Source: Pseudoalteromonas rubra (GTDB taxonomy: Bacteria > Pseudomonadota > Gammaproteobacteria > Enterobacterales > Alteromonadaceae). From it: 64,000 nt of DNA. Of the stretch, positions 44,763 through 53,131 are shown piece by piece; the stretch's first letter is position 1, and each line of letters opens with the position of its first letter. The notes under the pieces were generated by a model, which was not told where the DNA came from, did not search any database, and saw nothing but the letters and a program-made list of their open reading frames with translations. A program made the translations under genes and the position numbers. Location of the stretch: positions 1-64,000 of the forward strand of contig NZ_PNCJ01000025.1 in NCBI RefSeq assembly GCF_005887115.1. Reading direction: 5' to 3'.

Positions 44763-45767
44763 ATGACTAAACCAGTAGTGTTAAGTGGCATTCAGCCAAC
44801 CGGTGGTATGACAATAGGCAATTATGTGGGTGCCATTAACCAGTGGCTTAAGCTACAGGAAGATCATGATTGTTTCTTTATGCTGGTTGATTTGCATGCC
44901 ATCACTGTGCGTCAGGAGCCAAGTGCCCTGCGTGAGCGTGTTTTAGATGGTATTGCGCTGTATGCGGCCTGCGGCATCGACCCTGAAAAGTCTGCGCTGT
45001 TTGTACAGTCGCAGGTGCCAGAGCATGCCCAGTTAAGCTGGGTGCTGAATTGTTATGCGCAAATGGGTGAACTGAACCGCATGACCCAGTTCAAAGACAA
45101 GTCAGCCAAGAACACCAATAATGTCAATGTTGGCCTGTTTTCATATCCGGTATTGCAAGCTGCAGATATTTTGCTTTATCAGGCTGATCAAGTACCAGTC
45201 GGTGAAGACCAGAAGCAGCATCTTGAATTAACTCGAGATATTGCAACACGTTTCAATAACTTGTATGGCGAAGTGTTCAAAGTACCTGAACCTTACATCC
45301 CTGAGCTGGGCGCACGGGTAATGAGTTTACAAGATCCATTGAAGAAAATGTCTAAATCGGATGACAACCCAAATGCGTATATTATGCTTTTGGACGAGCC
45401 GAAAAAGATTGAGAAAAAGCTTAAAAAGGCAGTGACGGATTCAGATGAGCAGGCGCGCATTTACTTTGACCGTGAAGAAAAGCCCGGCGTTTCTAACCTG
45501 CTGACTTTGTTGTCAGTGGCGACCAAACGTGATGTGGCGGATTTGGTGCCTGAGTACGAAGACAAAATGTATGGTCATCTGAAAAAAGACACCGCGGATG
45601 CGGTTGTGGCCATGCTGGAGCCGATGCAGGCACGCTTCAGAGAAATCCGTCAAGATCAGGCGCTGCTAGATCAGATCATGCGCAACGGTGCAGAAAAGGC
45701 CGGGGCCCGTGCTGAGAAAACGCTGAAAGCGGCATACGACGCCGTTGGGTTTATTCCGCGCCCGTAG
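44763..45767 (+). CDS. trpS: Tryptophanyl-tRNA synthetase
   Basis: A 334-residue class I synthetase. The HIGH-like motif is PTGGMTIGNYVGA, the KMSKS loop is KKMSKSDDNPNA, and DQVPVGEDQKQHLELTRDIA holds the tryptophan-activating residues. GGAG lies about ten bases before the ATG. A perfect terminator follows, so it ends the rpe-gph-trpS unit. Confidence 0.98.
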   Translation: MTKPVVLSGIQPTGGMTIGNYVGAINQWLKLQEDHDCFFMLVDLHAITVRQEPSALRERVLDGIALYAACGIDPEKSALFVQSQVPEHAQLSWVLNCYAQMGELNRMTQFKDKSAKNTNNVNVGLFSYPVLQAADILLYQADQVPVGEDQKQHLELTRDIATRFNNLYGEVFKVPEPYIPELGARVMSLQDPLKKMSKSDDNPNAYIMLLDEPKKIEKKLKKAVTDSDEQARIYFDREEKPGVSNLLTLLSVATKRDVADLVPEYEDKMYGHLKKDTADAVVAMLEPMQARFREIRQDQALLDQIMRNGAEKAGARAEKTLKAAYDAVGFIPRP

Positions 45768-45785
45768 CCATCAAGCTATAATAAC

Positions 45786-45811
45786 AAAAAGCCAGCATAT
45801 GCTGGCTTTTT
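45786..45811 (+). terminator. trpS terminator
   Basis: A 26-base perfect palindrome: AAAAAGCCAGCAT followed by its complement, ending in five T. Because it is symmetrical it can also stop transcripts from the S24 repressor gene on the other strand. Confidence 0.95.
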
Positions 45812-45827
45812 GCTGTCTTAGGGGTTA

Positions 45828-45987
45828 TACCAATTTGTTTAATTAAGTGTTCTATTTTGAGGCGAGAAAATAGGATCGATAACCAGGCAAAAATTTTGCT
45901 ATTTAGCTGTTCTAAATGAGAAATTTTTAACGCCGTTAGCGTCATATTTGCTCCTTCAAATAGAACAGGCATTAAGTGAAATTGGTA
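45828..45987. repeat. MITE-like 160-base repeat with terminal inverted repeats
   Basis: The ends are TACCAATTT (45828-45836) and AAATTGGTA (45979-45987). Inside each end, after equal 11-base spacers, lie TGTTCTATTT (45848-45857) and its complement (45958-45967). The inverted repeats are thus about 34 bases long with a diverged middle. TTA occurs on both sides (45825-45827 and 45988-45990) and looks like a 3-base target duplication. The right-hand TTA is the stop codon of the S24 repressor gene. No transposase is encoded; a partial reading frame on the minus strand is probably incidental. I recall similar TACCAATTT repeats in marine gammaproteobacteria, but copy number needs a genome search. 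Confidence 0.75.
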
Positions 45988-46641
45988 TTACATACTGCGA
46001 CCACACCAGACGATTCTGCCTGCGATACCATGCTGCTGAGCATTGTCGGCCTGGATCTGCCAGGCAGGGTAATCCGGGTTATCACTCACAACGCTAATAT
46101 GATCCCGGTGCTGTTGTAAGCGTTTGGCCATCAGACCATCTTCGGTTTGCAACACAAAAACACCGTGTTTGCTGGCATCGCGCTGACTTAAATCAACCAG
46201 TACCATGTCGCCGTGCTGCAGAGTCGGTAGCATACTGTCACCACGAATAGTAACAAACGCCAACCGGTCACTATGTACACCCAGCTGAGTACTTAACCAG
46301 CGCTTATTGAGGGCAAACTGCTCAGTGATGTCTTCACTGCCATTGATGCTACCAAAACCGGCACTGGCTTCAACGTCTAGCTTTGGTACCATCAGCATAT
46401 CCTGCCCGCCTGAGAGCGTGCCGTGTTCAATAGGCTGTTCGCCAGTAAGCAACCAATTCAGATCGATACCAAACAGGCTGTACAAATGCTCCAGATAGGC
46501 GACGGATGGTCGGCTAAGACCACGACAGATACGATAAATATGCGACGGTGATTTGCCGGTAAGTAGCGCAAACTGACGCTTGTTTCCGGCACTAAACTGG
46601 TCGATTAAGGTAATAAACCGACGCGAAAATGCTGTGCTCAT
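45988..46641 (-). CDS. S24-family repressor with HTH domain
   Basis: A 217-residue regulator with an N-terminal XRE-like helix-turn-helix (about residues 10-65, KRQFALLTGKSPSHIYRICRG) and a C-terminal S24/LexA-type domain. The Ser is in RGDSMLPTL near residue 134 and the Lys in LMAKRL near 171, so both catalytic residues for self-cleavage are present. VEASAGFGS near residue 90 offers an Ala-Gly bond of the kind cut in LexA and phage repressors. There are no phage genes around it, and its targets are unknown. Its stop codon TAA lies exactly at the edge of the MITE-like repeat. The 221 bases upstream show no operator that I can identify. Confidence 0.85.
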   Translation of the reverse strand: MSTAFSRRFITLIDQFSAGNKRQFALLTGKSPSHIYRICRGLSRPSVAYLEHLYSLFGIDLNWLLTGEQPIEHGTLSGGQDMLMVPKLDVEASAGFGSINGSEDITEQFALNKRWLSTQLGVHSDRLAFVTIRGDSMLPTLQHGDMVLVDLSQRDASKHGVFVLQTEDGLMAKRLQQHRDHISVVSDNPDYPAWQIQADNAQQHGIAGRIVWCGRSM

Positions 46642-46862
46642 GACACCCCATACAGGTTACAATGAAGAAAGGGGCTCAGAGTACTTGTCTCTTAGAAGGG
46701 TGTACAGCCCAGACAGTCTGATTGACTACTATCTGCTCAGGTATCATGCACATAGTTAAGCAATTGTGCGATCTTAAACCACTAAAATTTAGGTTCGTTT
46801 GGTTAGGGTTTCAGATAGGTGTTGGGTCGGAAGCGCTACTCCCCTGTATTTAAAAATAAGCT

Positions 46863-47669
46863 CTACCGTTTTAGATATTGCCGGGGAGTTGTACCAAAGT
46901 ACTTCTTAAACGCGCTGTTAAAAGCCGAGCTGGATTCGAAACCCAGTTGCTGGGCGATGACCTGTTGGGTTTCACCAGCGGTGAGCATTTCCACCGCACG
47001 CAGTGCTCTGAGTTTTTGTTTCCATTGACTAAAGCTCATGGCAAAGCTTTTATGAAACAGCCGGTTCAGTGTTCTGGCAGATGCGCCGACCTGTTCACCC
47101 CATTGCTCTAAAGTCCGTGTACAGCCCGGGTTAGAATACAGTTCACTGACAATTGGCAGCAGTCTCTGATCATCCGCCTTCGGAATAAAAAACGCACTGG
47201 TGGGCGCCAACTCCAGTCTGTCGATAAACACCTGAATAAAGCGCTCGGTTTTTTCATCGAGCAGATAGTCCTCGGGCCAGGTGCAGATGGTCAGGAGCAT
47301 TTCTTTGAGCAGGGTATCAACCACCAGGGTTTTCGCCTGGTCGCCTAGTATCTCAGCATACTTTTCATCGATATAGACACTGCGAAAGTGTCCGCCATAG
47401 CGGCAGAAGGTTTCATGCTCCAAATTGGGTGGGATCCACAACGCTTGTTGCGGTGGAATAACGAAAGTGCCCTGTGGCGTGAAAATGGTCATGACCGAAT
47501 CACTGATGTACGTGATCTGTCCCCAGTGATGGCTATGTGAGCGCACATGCTCATTGGCGGGCATAGTGGTAGGTCGGGGGAAGACGGGTCTGCCTAGTGT
47601 CTTACGTTTAAACCGACTGGACACACTACGCCAGGAAGCATCTGTCCGATTTGATAAACTTTGTGTCAT
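46863..47669 (-). CDS. AraC-family transcriptional regulator
   Basis: A 268-residue regulator with an N-terminal cupin-like sensor (about residues 30-130, with RSHSHHWGQ and VIPPQQALWIPPNLEH) and a C-terminal pair of helix-turn-helix motifs (about 180-266, ending FESSSAFNSAFKKYFGTTPRQYLKR). Many regulators of this subtype control a neighbouring exporter. Here it is divergent from an MFS transporter gene across 80 bases that hold an eight-base inverted repeat, so control of the transporter is likely (inference). The ligand is unknown. Confidence 0.88.
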   Translation of the reverse strand: MTQSLSNRTDASWRSVSSRFKRKTLGRPVFPRPTTMPANEHVRSHSHHWGQITYISDSVMTIFTPQGTFVIPPQQALWIPPNLEHETFCRYGGHFRSVYIDEKYAEILGDQAKTLVVDTLLKEMLLTICTWPEDYLLDEKTERFIQVFIDRLELAPTSAFFIPKADDQRLLPIVSELYSNPGCTRTLEQWGEQVGASARTLNRLFHKSFAMSFSQWKQKLRALRAVEMLTAGETQQVIAQQLGFESSSAFNSAFKKYFGTTPRQYLKR

Positions 47670-47678
47670 GATTTTCCA

Positions 47679-47720
47679 TATTAGCCAGCGTGCCTAGCTC
47701 ATATACTAACCGGGCTAATA
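47679..47720. promoter_or_regulatory. Inverted repeat between the AraC-type and MFS genes
   Basis: TATTAGCC (47679-47686) and GGCTAATA (47713-47720) are perfect complements separated by 26 bases, in the 80-base gap shared by the two divergent genes. It may be the operator of the regulator, although AraC proteins more often use direct repeats. Confidence 0.4.
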
Positions 47721-47749
47721 ACGGCAATCAATGTGCTTAAGGACTGTGA

Positions 47750-48913
47750 ATGAAAAACCCAACCCGACTCTTTGTGCCCACGCCGATGAGTTTTATGGTA
47801 TTGGCAACCATCGTCATGGCAATGACGTTTTCTGCATGGAATGCCTTACTCAATAACTTTGCGATTGAACAGGCCGCGTTCACTGGTGCGCATATTGGCA
47901 TGTTGCAGTCACTGCGTGAAGTCCCCGGATTCCTGGCGTTTACGGCGGTATTTGTGTTGCTGGTGTTGAAGGAGCAAACCTTTGCGCTAGTGAGTTTATG
48001 CTTGCTATCAATCGGGGTTGCACTGACGGGGTTTTTCCCCAGCGTATATGGGCTGTATGCCACAACAGTGCTGATGTCGATCGGCTTTCATTATTTCGAA
48101 ACGCTTAATCAGTCGCTGAGTCTGCAATGGTTCTCTAAGGAAGAAGCGCCGGAGCAGTTAGGTCGGTTGCTGTCGATTAAATCTATGGCCTCTTTGGTCA
48201 CCTTTGGTCTGATCTGGGTAGCGTTTACCTGGCTGGCCACCGATTATGTCTGGGTGTACTTACTCTTCGGCGGTGCCGGGCTGGTGCTGACGCTGTTTAT
48301 GGCAGCGACACACCCTCAATTTGTTCAGCAGGCGACCCAGCATAAAAAACTGATCCTGAGAAAGCAATACAGCCTGTATTACGTTCTGACTTTTTTCTCG
48401 GGCGCTCGTCGACAGATCTTTATGGTGTTTGCCGGCTTTTTAATGGTTGAAAAATTTGGCTTCGATGTAGCTGAGATCACGGCGTTGTATATGCTTAATC
48501 ACGTTGTGAATATTTTTGTGGCCCCGAAAATCGGCAAGATGATCAATCGTATTGGTGAGCAAAAAGCGCTGACTCTGGAGTATTCAGGTTTAATATTGGT
48601 ATTTGTGGGTTATGCGCTGGTGGAGTCGGCCCAGCTGGCGGCGGCGCTATATGTGGTGGACCATATCTTTTTTGCCATGGCCATTGCACTGAAAACCTAC
48701 TTCCAGAAAATTGCTCAGCCGGAAGACATTGCGGCCACTGCGGGTGTCAGCTTTACCATCAACCATATTGCCGCCGTGGTGATCCCAGCCAGTTTTGGGG
48801 TAGTGTGGCTGTATGATAAGTCTCTGGTGTTTTACTTTGGTGCGGCACTGGCGGGATGCTCTTTGCTGCTGAGTCAGTTTATTACGCCGCACTTGAAGCG
48901 CGTGGCTGCCTGA
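47750..48913 (+). CDS. MFS transporter
   Basis: A 387-residue inner-membrane protein with about twelve hydrophobic segments and the two-halved layout of the major facilitator superfamily. The central basic loop lies near residue 200 (HKKLILRKQYSL). There is no signature that tells the substrate. AAGGA precedes the ATG at a normal distance. The divergent AraC-type regulator suggests inducible expression, possibly efflux. A GC-rich hairpin follows the stop codon. Confidence 0.85.
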   Translation: MKNPTRLFVPTPMSFMVLATIVMAMTFSAWNALLNNFAIEQAAFTGAHIGMLQSLREVPGFLAFTAVFVLLVLKEQTFALVSLCLLSIGVALTGFFPSVYGLYATTVLMSIGFHYFETLNQSLSLQWFSKEEAPEQLGRLLSIKSMASLVTFGLIWVAFTWLATDYVWVYLLFGGAGLVLTLFMAATHPQFVQQATQHKKLILRKQYSLYYVLTFFSGARRQIFMVFAGFLMVEKFGFDVAEITALYMLNHVVNIFVAPKIGKMINRIGEQKALTLEYSGLILVFVGYALVESAQLAAALYVVDHIFFAMAIALKTYFQKIAQPEDIAATAGVSFTINHIAAVVIPASFGVVWLYDKSLVFYFGAALAGCSLLLSQFITPHLKRVAA

Positions 48914-48918
48914 GATAA

Positions 48919-48939
48919 AGCCGCCCATTGCGGGCGGCT
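48919..48939. terminator. Hairpin between MFS and GH97 genes
   Basis: AGCCGCCC and GGGCGGCT form an eight-base perfect stem around ATTGC. On the minus strand a short TTTAT follows, so it more likely ends the GH97 transcript; on the plus strand there is no T-run. Confidence 0.55.
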
Positions 48940-48963
48940 CAATTGAGAGAAAAAAGTATCGAC

Positions 48964-51021
48964 TTAAAGGGCCTTAAAACGGATTGCTGTACCGCCGCTA
49001 GTGGCCAGCTTTAGCGTTAAAGTATCGTTTGCAGTAACAATCTGTTTTTGAATGCTCAGCTCATAGGGGTTGTGTTTCCACTCTGCTTTTGGACCATCCT
49101 GATAGATTTGCGCTTCGAAGCGCTGACCCGGCTCAAGGAAGTCGAGTTTTACGTCAATGCTTCTGGCGTGCTCGTCGGTGATGGCACCTAAATACCAGTC
49201 TTTGCCTGAGTACTTGCCGCGTTTACGCTCTTTACGGGCAAACACCACATAGTCACCAACTTCTCCAGCTAGCGCGACACTGTGCTCCCAGTCTGCCGGA
49301 ACGTCTTTGATAAACTGGAAGGCATCAGCTCTGGCCAGGTAGTTTTCTGGCAAGTCGGCAGCCATTTGTACGGGGCTATACAGCACCACATAGAGTGCCA
49401 GTTGTTTTGCCAGGGTGGTTTGTGGCCGGTTGGTTTTGTCACCCAAACCATTAAAACTCATATCAAAAATGCCCGGAGTGAAGTCCATCGGGCCGGACAA
49501 CATACGGGTGTAGGCCAGCATAGTGGTATGCTCGGGCGGGTTAGGCGGGGTGCCCCAGGCATTAAATTCTTGGCCGCGAGCGCCTTCTCTAGTCAGCCAG
49601 TTCGGGTAGGTGCGACGCAACCCCGTATCCTTAATTGGCTCATGGGTATTGATGCTGATCTTATGCTTAGCTGCCAGTTTCACATTGTCCAGATACTCAT
49701 TGACCATAAACTGACCGTCGTGCCATTCAAAGCGGGCATGGCCACGTTCATCGATGCGTTTGATGTTACCGCCATCTGCCACGTAGCCGGTTTTTACTTG
49801 TCGGACACCTGCTTTTTCGTAAAGGGCAAAAGCGTCGGCCATTTGGTCACGATAGTTGCTGACATTACCTGACGTTTCATGGTGACCTATCAGGCGGGTA
49901 CCCACCCGTTCGCCATGTTTGGCAATAGCATCTAAATCGAAATCCGGATACGCCTCGGTAAAGCTGAAGACATCACCATTGAAGAACCAGTCGCCGTCCC
50001 AGCCGGTGTTCCAGCCTTCCACCAGTACGCCATCAAAGCCATGCTTGGCGGCAAAGCTCAGATACTCTTTGGTACGCTCTGTGGTGGCACCATGTTTGTC
50101 ACCACTGCCCCAGGTGTTTTTGCCGATGTGCATACCCCACCAGATCCCCAGGTATTTACCCGGTTCTACCCAGGAAACATCACCTAGCTTATTTGGTTCG
50201 TTAAGATTCAGGATCAGGCGGGAGTTGAGCAAGTCAGTAGCCTGTGCGCCCACCTGGATCGTCCGCCAGGGGGTGTTAAACTGGCCGTTGGTTTTTACTG
50301 CAATACCATCAGACCAGGGCGTCAGGTCGCTGATAAATGTACCGGGACGACGCTGGTTCAGGGTCATCGCAGCATAATCGACCAGGGCTGCTTCGTGAAT
50401 ACTGACGTGTATGCCATCTTTGTTCTTTAGTGTGAACGGGGTATGGACATGGGCCGCGTCGTGAAGTGGGGTGGTTTTATACGTGTACTCGTAACGATTC
50501 CAGCCGCGGGCCGGGATCCACCAGGCGGTGGCTTTATCGCTGTCAGCGACAGTAAACTCGGTCAGCTCCCGGGTAATATAACGGGCAGAATCGTGTGCAA
50601 CCTCGTAGCGAAAACCAATGCCGTCATCAAACACCCGCACTCTGAGCTGATATTGGGTCTGTTTTGACTGGCTATCTGCCAGAGTCACAACCAGTTCATT
50701 ATGATGGTCACGTACTTCTCGTGCCTCACCCCAGGGTTGTTGCCAGCGCTTATCCGCGTTATTGCGCTGGGTGCTGCTGATAGTCAGGCCATCACGCAAC
50801 GATGGTGCCCGGGCAAAATCAAATCCCAGCTTGGAGGGCGCGATCACCGCCTTGTTATTGAACGTGACCTGGTAGCTGGGTTGGGTATTATCATCGCTGA
50901 TCTGAAAGGTCAGTTTACCGTCGGGGGAGCTGACACTGTGTGTCGCAGCCTGTGTGGCACCGGTAAATAAACCGGCGACGAATGTGGCTGCAATGCCTGT
51001 TGCTGAGAAGACTAATCGCAT
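48964..51021 (-). CDS. Glycoside hydrolase family 97 protein
   Basis: A 685-residue exported enzyme with a signal peptide (about residues 1-25). An N-terminal beta-sandwich (to about 280), a catalytic TIM barrel (about 285-560) and a C-terminal beta domain follow. Conserved GH97 segments are GVLVEGWNTGWDGDWF, GHHETSGN, KTGYVADGG, INTHEPIKDTG and REGARGQEF. The position that carries the nucleophilic Asp in retaining alpha-galactosidase members appears as Gly in KTGYV, which would fit the inverting, SusB-like alpha-glucosidase branch (inference from memory of the family). No SusC/D or other sugar genes are adjacent. It is divergent from the cupredoxin gene. Confidence 0.88.
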   Translation of the reverse strand: MRLVFSATGIAATFVAGLFTGATQAATHSVSSPDGKLTFQISDDNTQPSYQVTFNNKAVIAPSKLGFDFARAPSLRDGLTISSTQRNNADKRWQQPWGEAREVRDHHNELVVTLADSQSKQTQYQLRVRVFDDGIGFRYEVAHDSARYITRELTEFTVADSDKATAWWIPARGWNRYEYTYKTTPLHDAAHVHTPFTLKNKDGIHVSIHEAALVDYAAMTLNQRRPGTFISDLTPWSDGIAVKTNGQFNTPWRTIQVGAQATDLLNSRLILNLNEPNKLGDVSWVEPGKYLGIWWGMHIGKNTWGSGDKHGATTERTKEYLSFAAKHGFDGVLVEGWNTGWDGDWFFNGDVFSFTEAYPDFDLDAIAKHGERVGTRLIGHHETSGNVSNYRDQMADAFALYEKAGVRQVKTGYVADGGNIKRIDERGHARFEWHDGQFMVNEYLDNVKLAAKHKISINTHEPIKDTGLRRTYPNWLTREGARGQEFNAWGTPPNPPEHTTMLAYTRMLSGPMDFTPGIFDMSFNGLGDKTNRPQTTLAKQLALYVVLYSPVQMAADLPENYLARADAFQFIKDVPADWEHSVALAGEVGDYVVFARKERKRGKYSGKDWYLGAITDEHARSIDVKLDFLEPGQRFEAQIYQDGPKAEWKHNPYELSIQKQIVTANDTLTLKLATSGGTAIRFKAL

Positions 51022-51193
51022 AAACTATCTCGGTTGCAAAGTTGAGTGAGCGTTTAGCATACTGTTATCTTCAATGGGGTATGAACTTTCTGCATACGTA
51101 TTCAGTTTGAAAATGCGATGAATGGAAACTAACAGTCGTCCGGTCTACATCTGTGGCCTATACTAAATTCATGCTGCAAGGAACTTTCAGGCA

Positions 51194-51862
51194 ATGATTC
51201 AATTAAAACATATTCTTAGTACTGCTTTGGCTGCCTTAGCTCTGGCCTCAATCAGTGTGTATGCTGCAAGTGAGCAGGTCTCGGTACATTTAGTAGATAA
51301 GCAGGGAAAGGCGCTCCCAGGTGCGGCTGTGTGGTTGACAGGTCAGGGGTTGAGCGCTGATCAGGCGGTTTTAAAACAAAGTTATAAAATGGGTCAGAAA
51401 GACCGGGCGTTTACCCCGCACTTGCTGATCGTGCCTAAGCAGGCCGAAGTGTCTTTTCCTAATTATGACTCCATTTTGCATCATGTTTATTCCTTCTCTC
51501 CGGCTAAAACCTTTGAATTTAAACTGTATCGTGATCAGCCGCAGACCCTGACATTTTCAGCTACCGGTGCAGTGGAATTAGGCTGCAATATTCACGACTG
51601 GATGCTCGGTTATATCCTAGTGGTTGACTCTACGCACTTTGCTGTAACTGACGAGCAAGGGGTCGCGCGTATCTCGCTTCCCACAGCGCAGCTCACTGAT
51701 GTAGTCTTGAAAGTCTGGCATGAGGGATTTATGGATTTGGATAGCCCGGAAAGCAACTCGCTATCGACGATAAAATCCGGTGATAAGATTAGCATTCAAT
51801 TGAATCAGGCACTTGGCATGTTTCAGGACGATTTCAGCGATGAGTTTGATGATTATGAATAA
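51194..51862 (+). CDS. Exported cupredoxin-like protein
   Basis: A 222-residue periplasmic protein with a signal peptide (cleavage probably after VYAAS or nearby). SILHHVYSF supplies a His, and ELGCNIHDWMLGY supplies Cys, His and Met, the complete ligand set of a type 1 copper site, at about residues 100-140. This is the plastocyanin-like layout often annotated as a methylamine utilisation protein, but no methylamine dehydrogenase genes are present. The C-terminus is acidic (DDFSDEFDDYE). The next gene, an outer-membrane barrel, starts within its last codons, so the two products very probably work together. The role is unknown. Confidence 0.8.
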   Translation: MIQLKHILSTALAALALASISVYAASEQVSVHLVDKQGKALPGAAVWLTGQGLSADQAVLKQSYKMGQKDRAFTPHLLIVPKQAEVSFPNYDSILHHVYSFSPAKTFEFKLYRDQPQTLTFSATGAVELGCNIHDWMLGYILVVDSTHFAVTDEQGVARISLPTAQLTDVVLKVWHEGFMDLDSPESNSLSTIKSGDKISIQLNQALGMFQDDFSDEFDDYE

Positions 51863-53105
51863 ACCATTTCAATGGCTGTTATTAGCCGGGCTTAATGCGG
51901 TGGTTATCAATGCGGCACAGGCGCAAGGCTTTCAGTATAAAGGGGCTATTCAGGCCAGTTGGAAAAGTAGCAGTGAGTATGCTGCCTGGTATAACCGGGG
52001 TGTGGCAGTTAATCGTTTTGGCACTGAGTCAGAGCGATTCAATTTGAGCCGTGGCGTGCTCGATCTGCGTACAGAATTAGGGAGCAAATGGTCACTGTTA
52101 GCCAGTGCACAATATGTCCCCGATCCTGATAACAAAGTCGGATTTACTGAGTTATTTGCCCAATACCATACCCTGAATAAAGGGCCCTGGCAGTGGCAAG
52201 GCCGGGTAGGCGGGTTTTATCCCAGAATGTCACTGGAAAACCCGGATATAGGCTGGTCATCTCCCTACAACTACAGCTACAGTGCAATTAATGCCTGGTT
52301 GGGAGAGGAGATAAGAGCCTTTGGTACCGAAGTGAGCTTTAAACGCAGTGACAGCCGATTACCGAGACGACAGCGTAACGGTCATAACTGGGAGTTAGTT
52401 GGCGCCTTGTATAAAGGGAATGACCCTGCGGGCACTTTGCTGGCCTGGCGTGGCTGGGCGGTGCACGACAGACAAAGTGTGTTCAATGAAGCTATTGCAT
52501 TTGCGCCCATTAATGCCTTAAACGCACCGCCGCTGGCTAAGCAGGCGTGGCGAACCGAGCCTTTTACTGAGGTAGATGGCCGCTTTGGCTATTACGTTGG
52601 TGCACACTGGGATTATCAGAAGCGTCACACTGTGCGCCTGTATTGGTACGATAATAACGGCGACCCCAGTGTGTTAAACTACCACACCGGACAATATGCC
52701 TGGGATACCAAGTTTTTCAGTGCGGCCTATCGTTATAAGATCACTCGCGCTACGCATCTTATTATGCAGGCTATGGCCGGTAATACGGCAATGGGGATTA
52801 AACGTGGGGTTGATAACGATTTCAGCAGCCAGTTTATTCTGCTGACCCATAAATGGCAGGACTATCGCATCAGCGGCAGGCTGGAGCAGTTTGATGTCAA
52901 AGATCGTGATTTCTGGGAGTTTGACCCGAATACCAGTGAAGGCGGCGCGATTACTGTGACCGGGCGCTGGCAGGTTTCTGAGCGTTGGTATGTCGGTATG
53001 GAATTCCAATACCTGGAATCTAAGGTAGCAAACCGAGCCGACTTTAATGTACCGACGCGACAAATTGAACAGTTGTGGCGCGTTAGTGGTGAGCTGCGCT
53101 TTTAA
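51855..53105 (+). CDS. Putative outer-membrane beta-barrel protein
   Basis: A 416-residue exported protein. I chose the ATG at 51855 because it overlaps the cupredoxin gene (ATGAATAA) and opens a proper signal peptide ending in AQAQG. The mature chain has alternating aromatic and polar residues in about sixteen short strands (for example WSLLASAQYVPD, WQWQGRVGGFYPRM, HTVRLYWYDNN, WYVGMEFQYLE) and ends in Phe (GELRF), the usual barrel-assembly signal. It may be a porin or transporter; the substrate is not known. A GC-rich hairpin (GCTGCGC with GCGCAGC, 53093-53114) overlaps its stop codon. Confidence 0.78.
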   Translation: MNKPFQWLLLAGLNAVVINAAQAQGFQYKGAIQASWKSSSEYAAWYNRGVAVNRFGTESERFNLSRGVLDLRTELGSKWSLLASAQYVPDPDNKVGFTELFAQYHTLNKGPWQWQGRVGGFYPRMSLENPDIGWSSPYNYSYSAINAWLGEEIRAFGTEVSFKRSDSRLPRRQRNGHNWELVGALYKGNDPAGTLLAWRGWAVHDRQSVFNEAIAFAPINALNAPPLAKQAWRTEPFTEVDGRFGYYVGAHWDYQKRHTVRLYWYDNNGDPSVLNYHTGQYAWDTKFFSAAYRYKITRATHLIMQAMAGNTAMGIKRGVDNDFSSQFILLTHKWQDYRISGRLEQFDVKDRDFWEFDPNTSEGGAITVTGRWQVSERWYVGMEFQYLESKVANRADFNVPTRQIEQLWRVSGELRF

Positions 53106-53131
53106 CAGCGCAGCCAGAAAATACATCCGGA

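Noticed and set aside
45751..45972. 73-codon frame on the minus strand through the repeat
   Set aside because: It starts inside the repeat and runs through the trpS terminator into the trpS end. It is explained by the repeat and is not likely to be a gene.
45988..48913. Idea that the S24 repressor, AraC and MFS genes are a prophage or island remnant
   Set aside because: No integrase, tail, lysis or attachment-site sequence is present, and base use does not differ visibly from the neighbours.
51194..51862. Annotation as part of a methylamine utilisation pathway
   Set aside because: The copper site fits that annotation line, but none of the dehydrogenase or maturation genes is present.
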